From Merdimonas faecis (GTDB lineage: Bacteria > Bacillota > Clostridia > Lachnospirales > Lachnospiraceae): a stretch of 37,629 bases of DNA. Location of the stretch: contig NZ_MIEH01000040.1 of the NCBI RefSeq assembly GCF_001754075.1, positions 1-37,629 of the forward strand. The letters run 5' to 3'. A model generated the notes under the pieces. The model was not told the origin of the DNA. It saw nothing but the letters and a program-made list of their open reading frames with translations, and did not search any database. Below, piece by piece: positions 23,877 to 33,400 of this stretch (position 1 is the stretch's first letter; each line of letters starts with the position of its first letter). The position numbers and the translations under genes are program-made.

Positions 23877-26876
23877 GTGAATAAGATACGGAAATTGCTG
23901 ATACCAGCGCTTTTCCTCTGTCTGACCTTGTCTGGGATGACGGTGATGGAGAGCAGTGCAGAAGAAACGCAAGGGGAGCAGGCGTCTGCAGGATCAGCTT
24001 TAGAGGATGAAAACCCTCAGCGTCTTGAAGAGGTTACCGGAATGGATGAGGAAGGTAACATTTATGAGGTGGACGATTCTGAGGGGACGGTCGAACAACC
24101 GAAATTGAGAACTTTTTCAAGAGCGGCAAGCGTGCAGGTCGTAAATTTCCGAACGAAAGGAAATGCAACGACTAACTATATGGAGTACGGTACCGGGGCT
24201 TCAGGTTACACGAATGGAGCTTACGGTGCGGATGCGGCATATCTTGGTACCTACAACGGGAAGGTAAGATTTATGCTTTCCGGCGTGGTGGGAGAAGTGG
24301 CAGCCAGTGAAGTACAGCTGGTTAATTTCTCCAGTGCAAAGTCCATCAGCTGCTATGAAGTGTCTGGCGGCAGACTTCTGCACCACATTACACAGGATAT
24401 GTCGACAACGGGACACGCAACTTCTCTTGACAACGGAAATGCTCCATCATATCTGGCAAGTGGTACCACTTATTACAGTTATGACGGGCATTATTTTTAT
24501 ACGGATTACGCAGTAATGCTTGCAGACTACCAGAATCAGACACGCTCCAATTCTGTGAATGAAGGCAGTCCATACTATAATTATTATCAGTACCTTCCAC
24601 TGCGGAGCGCAAGCAGCTATAGTGCGGCAGAGCTGAACAGCCTGATCAATGCAAAGGCCGGCGGTTCTTCCAAAATGTACAACATCGGAGAATACCTGGT
24701 TTCTGCCCAGGATACTTACGGTGTCAATGCGCTTCTGATCGCAGGAGTGGGTGCGAATGAAAGCGGATGGGGAAAAAGCTCCATTTCCCATGAAAAGAAT
24801 AACTTATTTGGTCTCAATGCCATAGATACGTCACCAGGAACCAGTGCGTCTACCTATGCAAGCGTGCAGGAATGTATCCGCCAGTTTGCAGACGGCTGGA
24901 TGTCCAGAGGTTATCTGGATACCAGCGACTGGAGATATAAGGGCGGTTTCCTGGGAAATAAAGGCAGCGGGATCAATGTCAGCTATGCGTCAGACCCATA
25001 TTGGGGAGAACGTGCAGCCAATCTGATCTGGAATCTGGATCAGAATGGAGGCGGCAGAGATGGATATGCTTACTCTATCGGAATAAAAGATACGATTAAT
25101 ACATCTCATAATTCTGTGAATGTAAGGAGCAGCAGCTCGACATCCAGTACGGCACTGTACAAAACCGGCGCATGGGCAAATTATGCGGTGCTGATCCAGA
25201 ATCAGACAGCGGAAAACGGATTCTATCGTATCCAAAGCGATTCCGTTCTTAATGCTGACCGAAGCAGTATCGTAACAAATACCGGAGCCTATAGTTTTGA
25301 CCAGATGTATGCATATATATCTGCGGATTATGTTACTTTGGTGAACCAGGGCACAGATACAGAGATAAAGAAAGAGTTGTCATCCATTTATATCAGCCAG
25401 GCACCGTCGAAGGTAACCTATACAGCGGGAGAAAGCTTTGATCCTGCAGGAATAGCGGTCATGGCAAAATGGAGCGACGGGTCTGAAACTGAAGTGACCC
25501 AGGAAGTAACCTATAGTGCAGGAACACTTCAGACGGGTATGAGCAGTATTACTGTTACATACACATCCGAAGGTGTGGCAAAGACGGCGGAGCAGGCTAT
25601 TACGGTTACTGATCCGGCAACCGTTGACTCGGTTGCGGTTAATCCGGAGCAGACAGAGCTTTCACCTGGAGAGAGCCTTACCTTTGGCGTGGCGGTCACT
25701 GGAACAGGCAATCCATCCACCCAGGTGGAGTGGAGTTTATCCGGATCCGTAAGCGCAGATACGAAGATTGACGAAAATGGAAAACTGCAGGTTGGAGCGG
25801 ATGAGACGGCGCAGAGCCTGACGATTACAGTAGTATCTGTGGTAGATCCTACCAAGAGCGCTCAGGCAGTTATAACGATTGTCCAGGCAGAAGTGCCGGA
25901 CACTTCGCAACCATCAGAAGAACCGGATGATACTCAGACACCGGATACAGAAGCTCCTGAAGAAGAAGCTCCGGATGGGTCAGCATCGGTGGAAGCAGAT
26001 ATCAGAGACGAGGCTACAGGAATCTGGGTCAAAGGTTCACTTGGTCAAGGGACGACTATCGACGTAGAAACCATAAACAGCGATTCAGAGAAGTACGCAG
26101 CATATGTTGAGCCGGTGAAAAAGCAGACGATCCTCGGTGTATATGATATCAAACTCAGTCAGGAACTGGCAGATGGAGAAAGCGTGGAGCTGGGATTCCC
26201 GGTTGACGCGTCTTATAATGACCAGGAAGTAACGATCCTGCATTATGTTGAAAAGGATGGGCAGGTGTTTATAGAACAGCACGAGGGCACCGTTAAAAAC
26301 GGGGAAGTCTCAATCTACGTAAACGGATTCTCGCCGTATGTAGTCGCCTTAAATGATGCGCCGACAGAGGAACCACCGGAGAATAATGAAACGCCGGATA
26401 ACGAGCAGCCGTCAGGGAATGAAACAACACCGGGTGTAAATTACCCGACGGCAAATGCACCGACGCCGGATAGCTCTCTGCCGTCAGGAGATGCCGAGAC
26501 ACCGGATGCTTCCGCAAATCCAGAGAACAATACTTCAGGAAACAATACGGGAACAGGCGCCGGAAACGTGACGACCGATACAACAGGTTCGAATTCCCCT
26601 TCGAATCAGATAGACACAGGTTCCGGAGTCACAGGAGGACAGGCAGAACAAGTGTCGCAGGAGGCAAATGGCGGAAAAACTACTGATACGTCAAAAACTG
26701 CCGAAAATACCCAGACATCAGAAAATGGACAAAAAGCAGCCGGAGAGCAAAACAAGGAGAATGTGGCTGCAAAAACGGGAGACAATACTCCAATCGCCAT
26801 TTGGATCGTGATGATCCTGCTGGCGTCTGCCGGTATAGTATATTGGCTGTATGAAAAGAAAAAATCAGTAAAATAG
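23877..26876 (+). CDS. Large surface protein: glucosaminidase (GH73-like) with Ig-like domains
   Basis: This 999-aa exported protein has a signal peptide (about 1-28). A glucosaminidase domain spans about 260-392: YLVSAQDTYGVNALLIAGVG then ANESGWGKS with the likely catalytic E295, and NNLFGLNA. An SH3-like region (about 395-490, VNVRSSSSTSSTALYKTG) follows. Next come two bacterial Ig-like domains (about 500-580, AVMAKWSDGSETEVT, Big_3 type; about 583-668, VAVNPEQTELSPGESLTF, Big_2 type), a Pro/Glu linker, an uncharacterised domain (about 705-825) and a long Asn/Thr/Pro/Gly-rich stalk. It ends AAKTGDN, a membrane helix and EKKKSVK: a sortase-like tail with a diverged motif. It probably remodels peptidoglycan at the cell surface. 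GTG 23877 has AAGGAGG 5 bp upstream. Confidence 0.9.
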   Translation: MNKIRKLLIPALFLCLTLSGMTVMESSAEETQGEQASAGSALEDENPQRLEEVTGMDEEGNIYEVDDSEGTVEQPKLRTFSRAASVQVVNFRTKGNATTNYMEYGTGASGYTNGAYGADAAYLGTYNGKVRFMLSGVVGEVAASEVQLVNFSSAKSISCYEVSGGRLLHHITQDMSTTGHATSLDNGNAPSYLASGTTYYSYDGHYFYTDYAVMLADYQNQTRSNSVNEGSPYYNYYQYLPLRSASSYSAAELNSLINAKAGGSSKMYNIGEYLVSAQDTYGVNALLIAGVGANESGWGKSSISHEKNNLFGLNAIDTSPGTSASTYASVQECIRQFADGWMSRGYLDTSDWRYKGGFLGNKGSGINVSYASDPYWGERAANLIWNLDQNGGGRDGYAYSIGIKDTINTSHNSVNVRSSSSTSSTALYKTGAWANYAVLIQNQTAENGFYRIQSDSVLNADRSSIVTNTGAYSFDQMYAYISADYVTLVNQGTDTEIKKELSSIYISQAPSKVTYTAGESFDPAGIAVMAKWSDGSETEVTQEVTYSAGTLQTGMSSITVTYTSEGVAKTAEQAITVTDPATVDSVAVNPEQTELSPGESLTFGVAVTGTGNPSTQVEWSLSGSVSADTKIDENGKLQVGADETAQSLTITVVSVVDPTKSAQAVITIVQAEVPDTSQPSEEPDDTQTPDTEAPEEEAPDGSASVEADIRDEATGIWVKGSLGQGTTIDVETINSDSEKYAAYVEPVKKQTILGVYDIKLSQELADGESVELGFPVDASYNDQEVTILHYVEKDGQVFIEQHEGTVKNGEVSIYVNGFSPYVVALNDAPTEEPPENNETPDNEQPSGNETTPGVNYPTANAPTPDSSLPSGDAETPDASANPENNTSGNNTGTGAGNVTTDTTGSNSPSNQIDTGSGVTGGQAEQVSQEANGGKTTDTSKTAENTQTSENGQKAAGEQNKENVAAKTGDNTPIAIWIVMILLASAGIVYWLYEKKKSVK

Positions 26877-26886
26877 AAAAGAGGAA

Positions 26887-26918
26887 AGGGCAGCGTCTGA
26901 AAAGGCGCTGCTCTTTTT
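26887..26918 (+). terminator. Rho-independent terminator
   Basis: An 11-bp stem (26887-26897 with 26904-26914) with a 6-nt loop and a T-run at 26914-26918 ends the glucosaminidase transcript. Confidence 0.85.
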
Positions 26919-27017
26919 GGCGAAGAAAGGGGAAAGACATCATAATGTGTGAATATGCCACTTCCTTTTCGGGATGTCACCATTTATAATAGAAAGCAGA
27001 AGGAGTGGTGGGAAAAT

Positions 27018-27992
27018 ATGGAAGAAATTATCGGATTATCAAAGAGTAAAGTAGAGTTTGAAGAAATATGGAAAAGATTTCATTGTGCTTTGTTCGTCGT
27101 CCTGCTGATATATGGGCTTTATTATACGGCAGAAAAGTATGAAAGAATATTAGTGAGACCGGACGAAGCGTGGAAAGTAAGGACGAGAACAGAGGCAGTG
27201 AATGGGATAGGGGACTTAAAGGTTTCCGATGCGGAAATGTTGGTCTCACTGGAGCCTCTTTATGTGCCGGACAAATTTGAAGGCAGGGAGATGTGGAAAA
27301 ATCCAAACATGGAAAGTGTACCGGAAACGGAAAAGAGTTTGGATATTACAGCCTCCGGGGTGAACACTACAGATGCCTCCGAGTCTCCGGCAGCTGTTGA
27401 ATCAGAATCAGGTGCAGCCGCTGATTCGGCTGGAGAAACAACCGTGCCTGCCGTCCTTACCATATATTTACATGGGAACGGAGGAACACCGGAAATAATG
27501 ACGCTTACAGAGGCTGCAGATGGGGTTTCGCCGGAGAGTTTGAGTGTTCCGTTCCGCCTGGGGAAAGTCTTCGACGGTTGGTATTTGGACGCAGGGTGTA
27601 CAATACCGTTTTCTGGAGTAGAAGAAGGCGTTGAACAGCTGGAGTTGTATGCGGGATGGAAAGAACTGGCAGGCTTTGTATCAGACGATGCAGGGCATAT
27701 TACTTCCTGTGCGGCTGAAGGAGTAATCCAGGACGGGATCCTTGCGCTCCCGTCAGATATGGCCTGCACGGGGATTGAAAGCGGGGCTCTTGCAGCGGTG
27801 GCAGACCAGGTCACGGAAATCTATATTCCTGCTAATATTACATATATAGGAGAAGGGGCTTTTGAAAACCTGCCAAACCTGATGTATATCGAAGCGGCGG
27901 GCGGTAATCCGAATTATTACAGCGAGGGCGGTATTTTGTATACAGCAGCAGGAGAAATGGTGGCCTGCCCGGCATGGTATACAGTAGAGTAA
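27018..27992 (+). CDS. Membrane-anchored surface protein with InlB-type and leucine-rich repeat segments, copy 1
   Basis: From ATG 27018 the protein is 325 aa; the frame extends to 26949, but the paralogue downstream starts at the matching methionine and AGGAG lies at 27001-27005. It has a short cytosolic MEEIIGLSK...EEIWKRF, one membrane helix (about 21-37) and a variable Ser/Glu/Ala-rich spacer. A Listeria-Bacteroides (Flg_new) repeat follows (YLHGNGGTPEI ... FDGWYLDAGCTIPF ... LELYAGWKEL, about 155-220). A BspA-like leucine-rich segment closes it (IPANITYIGEGAFENLPNL, then NPNYYSEGGILYTAAG). This suggests an adhesin-like or scaffold role outside the membrane. It is followed 33 bp later by a duplicate. 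Confidence 0.85.
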   Translation: MEEIIGLSKSKVEFEEIWKRFHCALFVVLLIYGLYYTAEKYERILVRPDEAWKVRTRTEAVNGIGDLKVSDAEMLVSLEPLYVPDKFEGREMWKNPNMESVPETEKSLDITASGVNTTDASESPAAVESESGAAADSAGETTVPAVLTIYLHGNGGTPEIMTLTEAADGVSPESLSVPFRLGKVFDGWYLDAGCTIPFSGVEEGVEQLELYAGWKELAGFVSDDAGHITSCAAEGVIQDGILALPSDMACTGIESGALAAVADQVTEIYIPANITYIGEGAFENLPNLMYIEAAGGNPNYYSEGGILYTAAGEMVACPAWYTVE

Positions 27993-28025
27993 AAAGTTTA
28001 TTAAGAGTATGTAGAGGAAATAAGA

Positions 28026-29012
28026 ATGGAAGAAATCATCAGGTTGTCAAAATATGAAGCGAGTATCGAACAGATATGGAAGAAATTCACAGGTATTCTT
28101 TTGACCGTGATGCTTCTGTCAGGACTTTATACTCTGGCAGAAAATTACGACGAGAAGATGCTAAGAGAAGAGCATGTGTGGAATATGTCAGGGATGTCGG
28201 AAAACGCGGCAAATGTCAAAGACAGTCCCTTTCCGCCGGCAGATGCACTTTCTATAGAGGATAGTGAAAAGCTTTTGCAAGGATTTGAAGATGTAAAGTT
28301 ACGGAATAACTTTGCAGAATCTATTCGGCCGGGAAGGGGCGAAGCAGAAACACAGGTGTCGGACGGAATTTCGGATCTTTCAAAAGAAAGCGAAACAGCT
28401 GTCTTGCCAAGCGTATCAGGAGACGCTGGTTCGTCTGTATCCGATGTACCAGAGAGTGAACCTACGCCCGCCCCGACAGTACTGACCATTCATTTGTATG
28501 GAAATGGAGGAGAACCCTCGATGACTACGATGACAGGAAGTGCAGATACTATTTCTTCGGAAGAATGGAATGTTCCATTTAGGCTGGGGAAAGTTTTTGA
28601 TGGATGGTATCTGGATGCAGCATGCACAATGCCATTTGGAGGACTGGAAGAAGGCGCAGAAATGCTGGAATTGTATGCCGGATGGAGAGAATTGGAAGGT
28701 GTTGTGTGTAACGATGCAGGGTATATCATTTCGTGTGGGACTGCTGTGGATGGGATTCTGGCGCTGCCTTCGAACGCGGCCTGCACAGGGATCGAGAGTG
28801 GAGCGCTTGCGGGGATTGCGGGAGAAGTCTCGGAAATATATATACCGGCCAATATCGCTTATATCGCACCAGGAGCCTTTGATGGGTTGCCGAATCTGAT
28901 GTATATAGAAGCCGCGGCCGGAAATCCGAATTATTACAGTGAAGGCGGAGTTTTGTATACGGCGGCCGGGGAAGTGGTCGCTGCGCCGGTATGGTATGGA
29001 GAAGAAAAATAA
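28026..29012 (+). CDS. Membrane-anchored surface protein with InlB-type and leucine-rich repeat segments, copy 2
   Basis: This 328-aa tandem paralogue of the preceding gene keeps the same parts: MEEIIRLSK...EQIWKKF, membrane helix (about 21-38), spacer, Flg_new repeat (LYGNGGEP ... FDGWYLDAACTMPF ... LELYAGWREL) and a C-terminal IPANIAYIAPGAFDGLPNL block ending NPNYYSEGGVLYTAAG. The spacer (about 45-150) differs almost completely, while the membrane-proximal start and the last 120 residues are strongly alike, so selection acts mainly on the ends. It probably arose by duplication and is cotranscribed with copy 1. Function unknown. Confidence 0.85.
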   Translation: MEEIIRLSKYEASIEQIWKKFTGILLTVMLLSGLYTLAENYDEKMLREEHVWNMSGMSENAANVKDSPFPPADALSIEDSEKLLQGFEDVKLRNNFAESIRPGRGEAETQVSDGISDLSKESETAVLPSVSGDAGSSVSDVPESEPTPAPTVLTIHLYGNGGEPSMTTMTGSADTISSEEWNVPFRLGKVFDGWYLDAACTMPFGGLEEGAEMLELYAGWRELEGVVCNDAGYIISCGTAVDGILALPSNAACTGIESGALAGIAGEVSEIYIPANIAYIAPGAFDGLPNLMYIEAAAGNPNYYSEGGVLYTAAGEVVAAPVWYGEEK

Positions 29013-29142
29013 AAGAAGTTTACAATGATCTAATTGGCAAACTTATTTATAAGTGACAAGTAATATAAAAAACAATGTTTCACACAATTTTACGTCGATT
29101 TTATCAAAATTTAAACTTATTCTGGCGTAAAAACAAGATTTA

Positions 29143-29151
29143 TGCTATATT
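29143..29151 (+). promoter_or_regulatory. Extended -10 promoter of the phosphoglycerol transferase gene
   Basis: TGCTATATT (TG at 29143, -10 at 29146-29151) lies 39 bp before the GTG start; no good -35 is seen. Just upstream, TTTTACG near 29088-29094 and CGTAAAA near 29126-29132 form an inverted repeat that could be an operator. Confidence 0.45.
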
Positions 29152-29189
29152 TTAAAAAGAATTTAAAAGGATAAGGATTGATGTGAAAA

Positions 29190-31025
29190 GTGAAAAAAGT
29201 AAATAAGATACTACTAAAAACTGCGGTAGTTTTGGAGGTATTGTTGACAGCAGTGTTCGCTTTTATTGCGCCACTGCTGCTTTTTAGTGCCTGGTGGATG
29301 TTCCGTACATGGAACAATTTGACTATGGATGAATTGATGTTCCATTTGACAGGGCCGCTAGAGGGAACAAGTAGTGATATGATAAAAGAATATCTATTGC
29401 AATGTGCGTTGCCGACATTAGTTATCTTTGTTGCGTTAATTATTTCAATAGTTATTCTTAGAAAGAGAAAGTTTTTTTATTTATTTGATGGAGTTTTGTT
29501 AGTTGGACTTATTCTTGTTTCTTTTGGAACAGTTTATACAACTGCGGATAAGCTGGACTTAGCGGACTATTTAGAATCACAGGGAACATATTCGGAGTTT
29601 ATAGATACTAATTACATAGATCCATCAGAGGTAGCGCTTAACTTTCCGAAACAAAAGCGTAATTTGATTTATATATTTTTGGAATCTATGGAGACAACTT
29701 ACACGGATAAAGAAAATGGTGGAGGGGTGTCACAGAATATTATTCCGGAATTGGCAGAGATAGCACAAGAGAATGAGGATTTTTCTGGAGATAATATGAA
29801 AATTAATGGAGCCCATGCAATGCAGGGAACAACATGGACAATGGGGGCAATGTTTGCTCATACATCAGGACTTCCTTTGAACATATCTATTGGCGAAAAT
29901 AGTATGGATACTCAAGAATCTTTTTTTGGTGAGGCGGTTACTTTAGGAGATATTTTATATGAGGAAGGCTATTCACAGACATTGTTGCTTGGTTCTGATG
30001 CTACATTTGGTGGAAGGCGTTTGTATTTTACAGAACATGGAAACTATGATATTATAGACTATAATTATGCTCGAGAGTCTGGAATGATACCAGAAGATTA
30101 TGGGGTATGGTGGGGGTATGAAGATCAAAAATTGTTTCAATTTGCTAAAGAGAAGTTAATAGAATTAGCAGGGCAAGGGTCGCCATTTAATTTGACAATG
30201 TTGACTGTTGATACGCATTTTGAGGACGGATATTTATGTGAGCGGTGTCCGGATACTTTTGGAGATGATCAGTATGCCAATGTACTTGCTTGTTCCAGTG
30301 CTCAATTAAAGGAATTTATAGAATGGGTACAACAGCAAGATTTTTATAAAAATACGACCATTGTATTGGTAGGTGATCATTTAACGATGGACAGTAATTT
30401 TTGTGATGTTGTTTCAGGTGATTATGATCGGAAGACCTATGTATCATATATTAATGCTGGTGTCGAAAAACAATCAAGTACAGAGCGGTTATATTCAACC
30501 TTTGATCTTTTTCCTACAACTTTAGCTGCTTTAGGAGTGGAAATTGAAGGAAATCGGCTGGGATTAGGGGCAAACTTATTTTCTGCAGAAGAGACTTTAA
30601 CGGAAAAATATGGGATTGATTACGAAAATAAAGAATTAAAGAAAAGATCAAAATTATTAGATCAACTAGCAAATATTAATGAAAATAGTCTGAAATTGAT
30701 TTATCAAAAAAATAGTATACCATCGGCTAAACTAATGACAGAAGAATATCAGCAAGAAATAGGAATATTACCAATAAGCGTTAGGGAAATAAAAAATGTA
30801 AAAAATGGAATCAGTTCTATAGTTCTTTGCATTTGGACGAAAGATGATAAGAGTGATAGCCAATGGGTTCAGCTTGAAGAAAATGAAAGTGGAATATACA
30901 GTGTGAATTTTAATACCTATCCATTAGAGAATATGAAAACAGGTATTCATGTACAAGCATATTTAACTGACGGGAATGGAGAAACATATTTCATAGGAGA
31001 AAAGTTGGCGAGGTTAGGGAAGTAG
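29190..31025 (+). CDS. LtaS/MdoB-family phosphoglycerol transferase
   Basis: The 611-aa membrane enzyme of the sulfatase fold transfers glycerol phosphate from phosphatidylglycerol. It has about three N-terminal helices (about 11-36, 72-90, 99-117) and an extracytoplasmic domain at about 155-480. Metal and catalytic motifs are IFLESMETT (E165), HAMQGTTWTMGAMFAHTSGL with the likely active threonine near 214-217, and LVGDHLTMDSNF. Only three helices instead of the five of LtaS makes it closer to the OpgB/MdoB type. Residues about 520-611 (IVLCIWTKDD...GIHVQAYLTDGNG) resemble a GBS Bsp-like repeat, an extension not usual in LtaS. It may decorate the surface polysaccharide made nearby. GTG 29190 has only a distant AAGG, so expression may be weak. 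Confidence 0.85.
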   Translation: MKKVNKILLKTAVVLEVLLTAVFAFIAPLLLFSAWWMFRTWNNLTMDELMFHLTGPLEGTSSDMIKEYLLQCALPTLVIFVALIISIVILRKRKFFYLFDGVLLVGLILVSFGTVYTTADKLDLADYLESQGTYSEFIDTNYIDPSEVALNFPKQKRNLIYIFLESMETTYTDKENGGGVSQNIIPELAEIAQENEDFSGDNMKINGAHAMQGTTWTMGAMFAHTSGLPLNISIGENSMDTQESFFGEAVTLGDILYEEGYSQTLLLGSDATFGGRRLYFTEHGNYDIIDYNYARESGMIPEDYGVWWGYEDQKLFQFAKEKLIELAGQGSPFNLTMLTVDTHFEDGYLCERCPDTFGDDQYANVLACSSAQLKEFIEWVQQQDFYKNTTIVLVGDHLTMDSNFCDVVSGDYDRKTYVSYINAGVEKQSSTERLYSTFDLFPTTLAALGVEIEGNRLGLGANLFSAEETLTEKYGIDYENKELKKRSKLLDQLANINENSLKLIYQKNSIPSAKLMTEEYQQEIGILPISVREIKNVKNGISSIVLCIWTKDDKSDSQWVQLEENESGIYSVNFNTYPLENMKTGIHVQAYLTDGNGETYFIGEKLARLGK

Positions 31026-31234
31026 ATAGTTGCTGATAGATATTCTTACAGCATGAGAATTTTTGCTATAGAAAAAATGTATTAAGAAATTCTTGCAAGT
31101 TTGTGGTGGTTCAAATTTGACATAAAGAGAGTCTATCCGCGCTTTTTAAATATTCAGTTGTGACACATGTATTGTAATCCTACACAATATATACTTAAAA
31201 AAACTTTTATATTATTTGTAGAGGCGCAAAAATG

Positions 31235-31243
31235 TGGTATAAT
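31235..31243 (+). promoter_or_regulatory. Extended -10 promoter of the GT2 gene
   Basis: TGGTATAAT (-10 at 31238-31243) lies about 48 bp before the start; a weak TTGTAG -35 is 16 bp upstream. The preceding part of the intergenic region shows no other clear signal. Confidence 0.55.
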
Positions 31244-31290
31244 ACATTAAATATGCTAGAAAAAAGTAAGATAGAATGGAAGGAATACTT

Positions 31291-32499
31291 ATGCAAAATC
31301 AATTAGTAAGTATTGTAATGGTAAATTATAATCATGAAGACTTTATAGAAGAGGCAATAGAAAGTGTATTAAAGCAGACATATAGAAATTGGGAATTAAT
31401 TATTATTGATGATGGGTCTACAGATCAGTCTTGCAAGATAATAAAAAATTACGCAGATAATAATAAAAGAATAATACCCATTTTCTTAGAAAAAAATAGC
31501 CATATTTGTGTGGCTACAAATATTGGATTAAATAGAATTAGTGGTGAGTTTGTAGCAAGATTAGATAGTGATGATGTATGGGAAATGGATAAATTGGAAA
31601 AGCAGATAAACTATTTGGAGGATAACCAACAGGATATTTGCTTCACTAAGTTGAAAATTATAGATAAAGATAGTCGAGTCGTGAAAAGAGAGGATAAGGA
31701 GGATTTATATAATCTTTATGATAATCGGCAAAAGAACAGTAGTGAGTGGCTAAAATTCTTTTTTTATTATGGGAATTCTCTAATACAATCATCAGTGTTG
31801 ATGAGACGAGAAGTCGTAAAAAGAGTTGGCTTTTTCAATTTGGCTTATGTTCAGGCTCATGATTTTGATTTTTTTATAAGAGCTGCGAAACATTTTGAGT
31901 TTGGATTTATCGAGGAACCATTATTAAAATATCGAAGAATAGAGAAGCAAAATAGTGAGGTAAATCCAGAAAATGATTTGCGTTTTTTTAATGAATATAT
32001 GAATATAAGACTCCACTTTTTTGATGATTTTCCAGATGATTTGTTTATAAAAACATTTCAGGATTGTTTTGTGAATAAAGATGCAAGTTCACATGAAGAA
32101 TTGCTGTGCGAACAGGCCTTTTTATTAATGAAATGTATTGGAGGAGGGGTAAATCCTGTTTTGGGGTTAATTAAAATGGAAGAACTTTTAAACAAGCCAG
32201 ATACAAGCGCTGTTTTAGCGGAAAAGTATCATTTTACACCTAAGATGTTTTACGAAGAGAATAAGAAGAGACAATTTTTTTCCTATGATTTATATAAACA
32301 AGAACATGATTTAAAATATGAATTACAAAAGGTAAAAGAAAGTAATAAACATCAACAGGATCATATTAATCTTTTATTGGAGTTAAAAGATAAACAACAA
32401 AAGTATATTGAGGAGATACAGAGTTCGATTAGTTGGAAATTGACAGAACCAATTAGAAAAATGCGTAAAAAGATGAATAATAAAGAAAAGAGGTTTTAA
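31291..32499 (+). CDS. Family 2 glycosyltransferase
   Basis: From ATG 31291 the protein is 402 aa. I prefer this start because GGAAGGA lies 6 bp upstream and relatives begin QxxxVSIVMVNYN; an in-frame ATG exists at 31276. The GT-A domain (about 5-230) shows SIVMVNYNHEDFIEEAIESV, WELIIIDDGSTD, the DXD-type ARLDSDDVW and AHDFDFFIRAAK. A C-terminal part (about 320-400) is a coiled coil ending in SWKLTEPIRKMRKK, a tail common in polysaccharide GT2 enzymes. It adds a sugar to a surface glycan at the inner membrane face. The AT-rich composition matches the following genes and differs from core genes. The sugar is not predictable. Confidence 0.88.
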   Translation: MQNQLVSIVMVNYNHEDFIEEAIESVLKQTYRNWELIIIDDGSTDQSCKIIKNYADNNKRIIPIFLEKNSHICVATNIGLNRISGEFVARLDSDDVWEMDKLEKQINYLEDNQQDICFTKLKIIDKDSRVVKREDKEDLYNLYDNRQKNSSEWLKFFFYYGNSLIQSSVLMRREVVKRVGFFNLAYVQAHDFDFFIRAAKHFEFGFIEEPLLKYRRIEKQNSEVNPENDLRFFNEYMNIRLHFFDDFPDDLFIKTFQDCFVNKDASSHEELLCEQAFLLMKCIGGGVNPVLGLIKMEELLNKPDTSAVLAEKYHFTPKMFYEENKKRQFFSYDLYKQEHDLKYELQKVKESNKHQQDHINLLLELKDKQQKYIEEIQSSISWKLTEPIRKMRKKMNNKEKRF

Positions 32500-32523
32500 A
32501 TCGCAAAGTTCAAAGCGTTTTAC

Positions 32524-33310
32524 TGTTGCTATTTGACGGGATATAAAAAGGTTGACAGCTTATTCTCAAGGATTTCATAATATAATCAAGAGAGTAAGGA
32601 GTGGTCAAAGTGATACGTAAATATGGCCATGCATATAAAGTACGGGTAGTAAAACTGGTGAAGGAAATTGGTGTGCTAAGGATACTAAAGAATTAGAAAC
32701 TCCTGAAAGAACTATTCAAGCATACTTAAATCAGTCAGAACTGGTAAACTGAATATCAGAGAAAACTTCATGTTCCTACTAGTGCAATGAGCCTGTCAGA
32801 AGAGAGTGAAAAGTGTGTTATATATATCATGAAAATTAGGGCGCTTGCTGGGAAACTGTATATATCTGCTATCTCCGACTTTTTTGATCTTAATGTTCTT
32901 GGCCCGATGAGGAGACAAACATGAAAGTGGGTCTGGGTGCTCATACATTGGAGAACGTGCTGAATGCTTATTTATATTTGGGAGGTGTCTTTATTCCTGG
33001 TGATTGCGGGATACAGTATATCACTGAGATCTATCGAAAGGTTATTTAAGATTATCATATTGTCAGAGCAAGAATAATGCCAATTGCCGCTACTGTGATA
33101 ATGCAAGATGGGAGAGTATGTGAACTGGATGAAGACAGAGTTTTTCTATGGCTACTATGATGCAGTGCAGATGACGGTAGAAAGGTTATGGAAGCGCATC
33201 TAGAGATACTCATCTAGGTGCCGGAACAATCGGAAAATTTGCTCGGTCAATAGCGGCTTTTCTCCTATGATAAAACGCAGACAGTATTATTGGGCTTTGG
33301 AGTTTAGTAG
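32524..33310 (+). pseudogene. Degraded IS3-family transposase (orfA and orfB remnants)
   Basis: No intact frame, but decayed protein pieces appear in order. At 32610 a frame starts IRKYGHAYKVRVVKLVKEIG (orfA N-terminus) and then hits a stop after a frameshift; TKELETPERTIQAYLNQSEL follows in another frame. From 32921 comes HTLEN and PGDCGIQYITEIYRKVI, matching the HSDRGxQYTSxxY box of the DDE domain. Then come CRYCDNARWESM (the catalytic E region), MKTEFFYGYYDAVQM and, after more stops, NSGFSPMIKRRQYY. A TTGACA (32552) N18 CATAAT promoter remains. Large internal parts of orfB are missing. TGTTGCTATTTGACGGGATA at 32524 is a plausible left end. It separates two glycosyltransferase genes. Confidence 0.8.
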
Positions 33311-33400
33311 TTTAGTAGTACAGACAGTGATATCTTTGAGAAAAACATGTTAATTAATATTAGCAATATCGGTTCATATTATTTATCGGGAGAAAAATAA

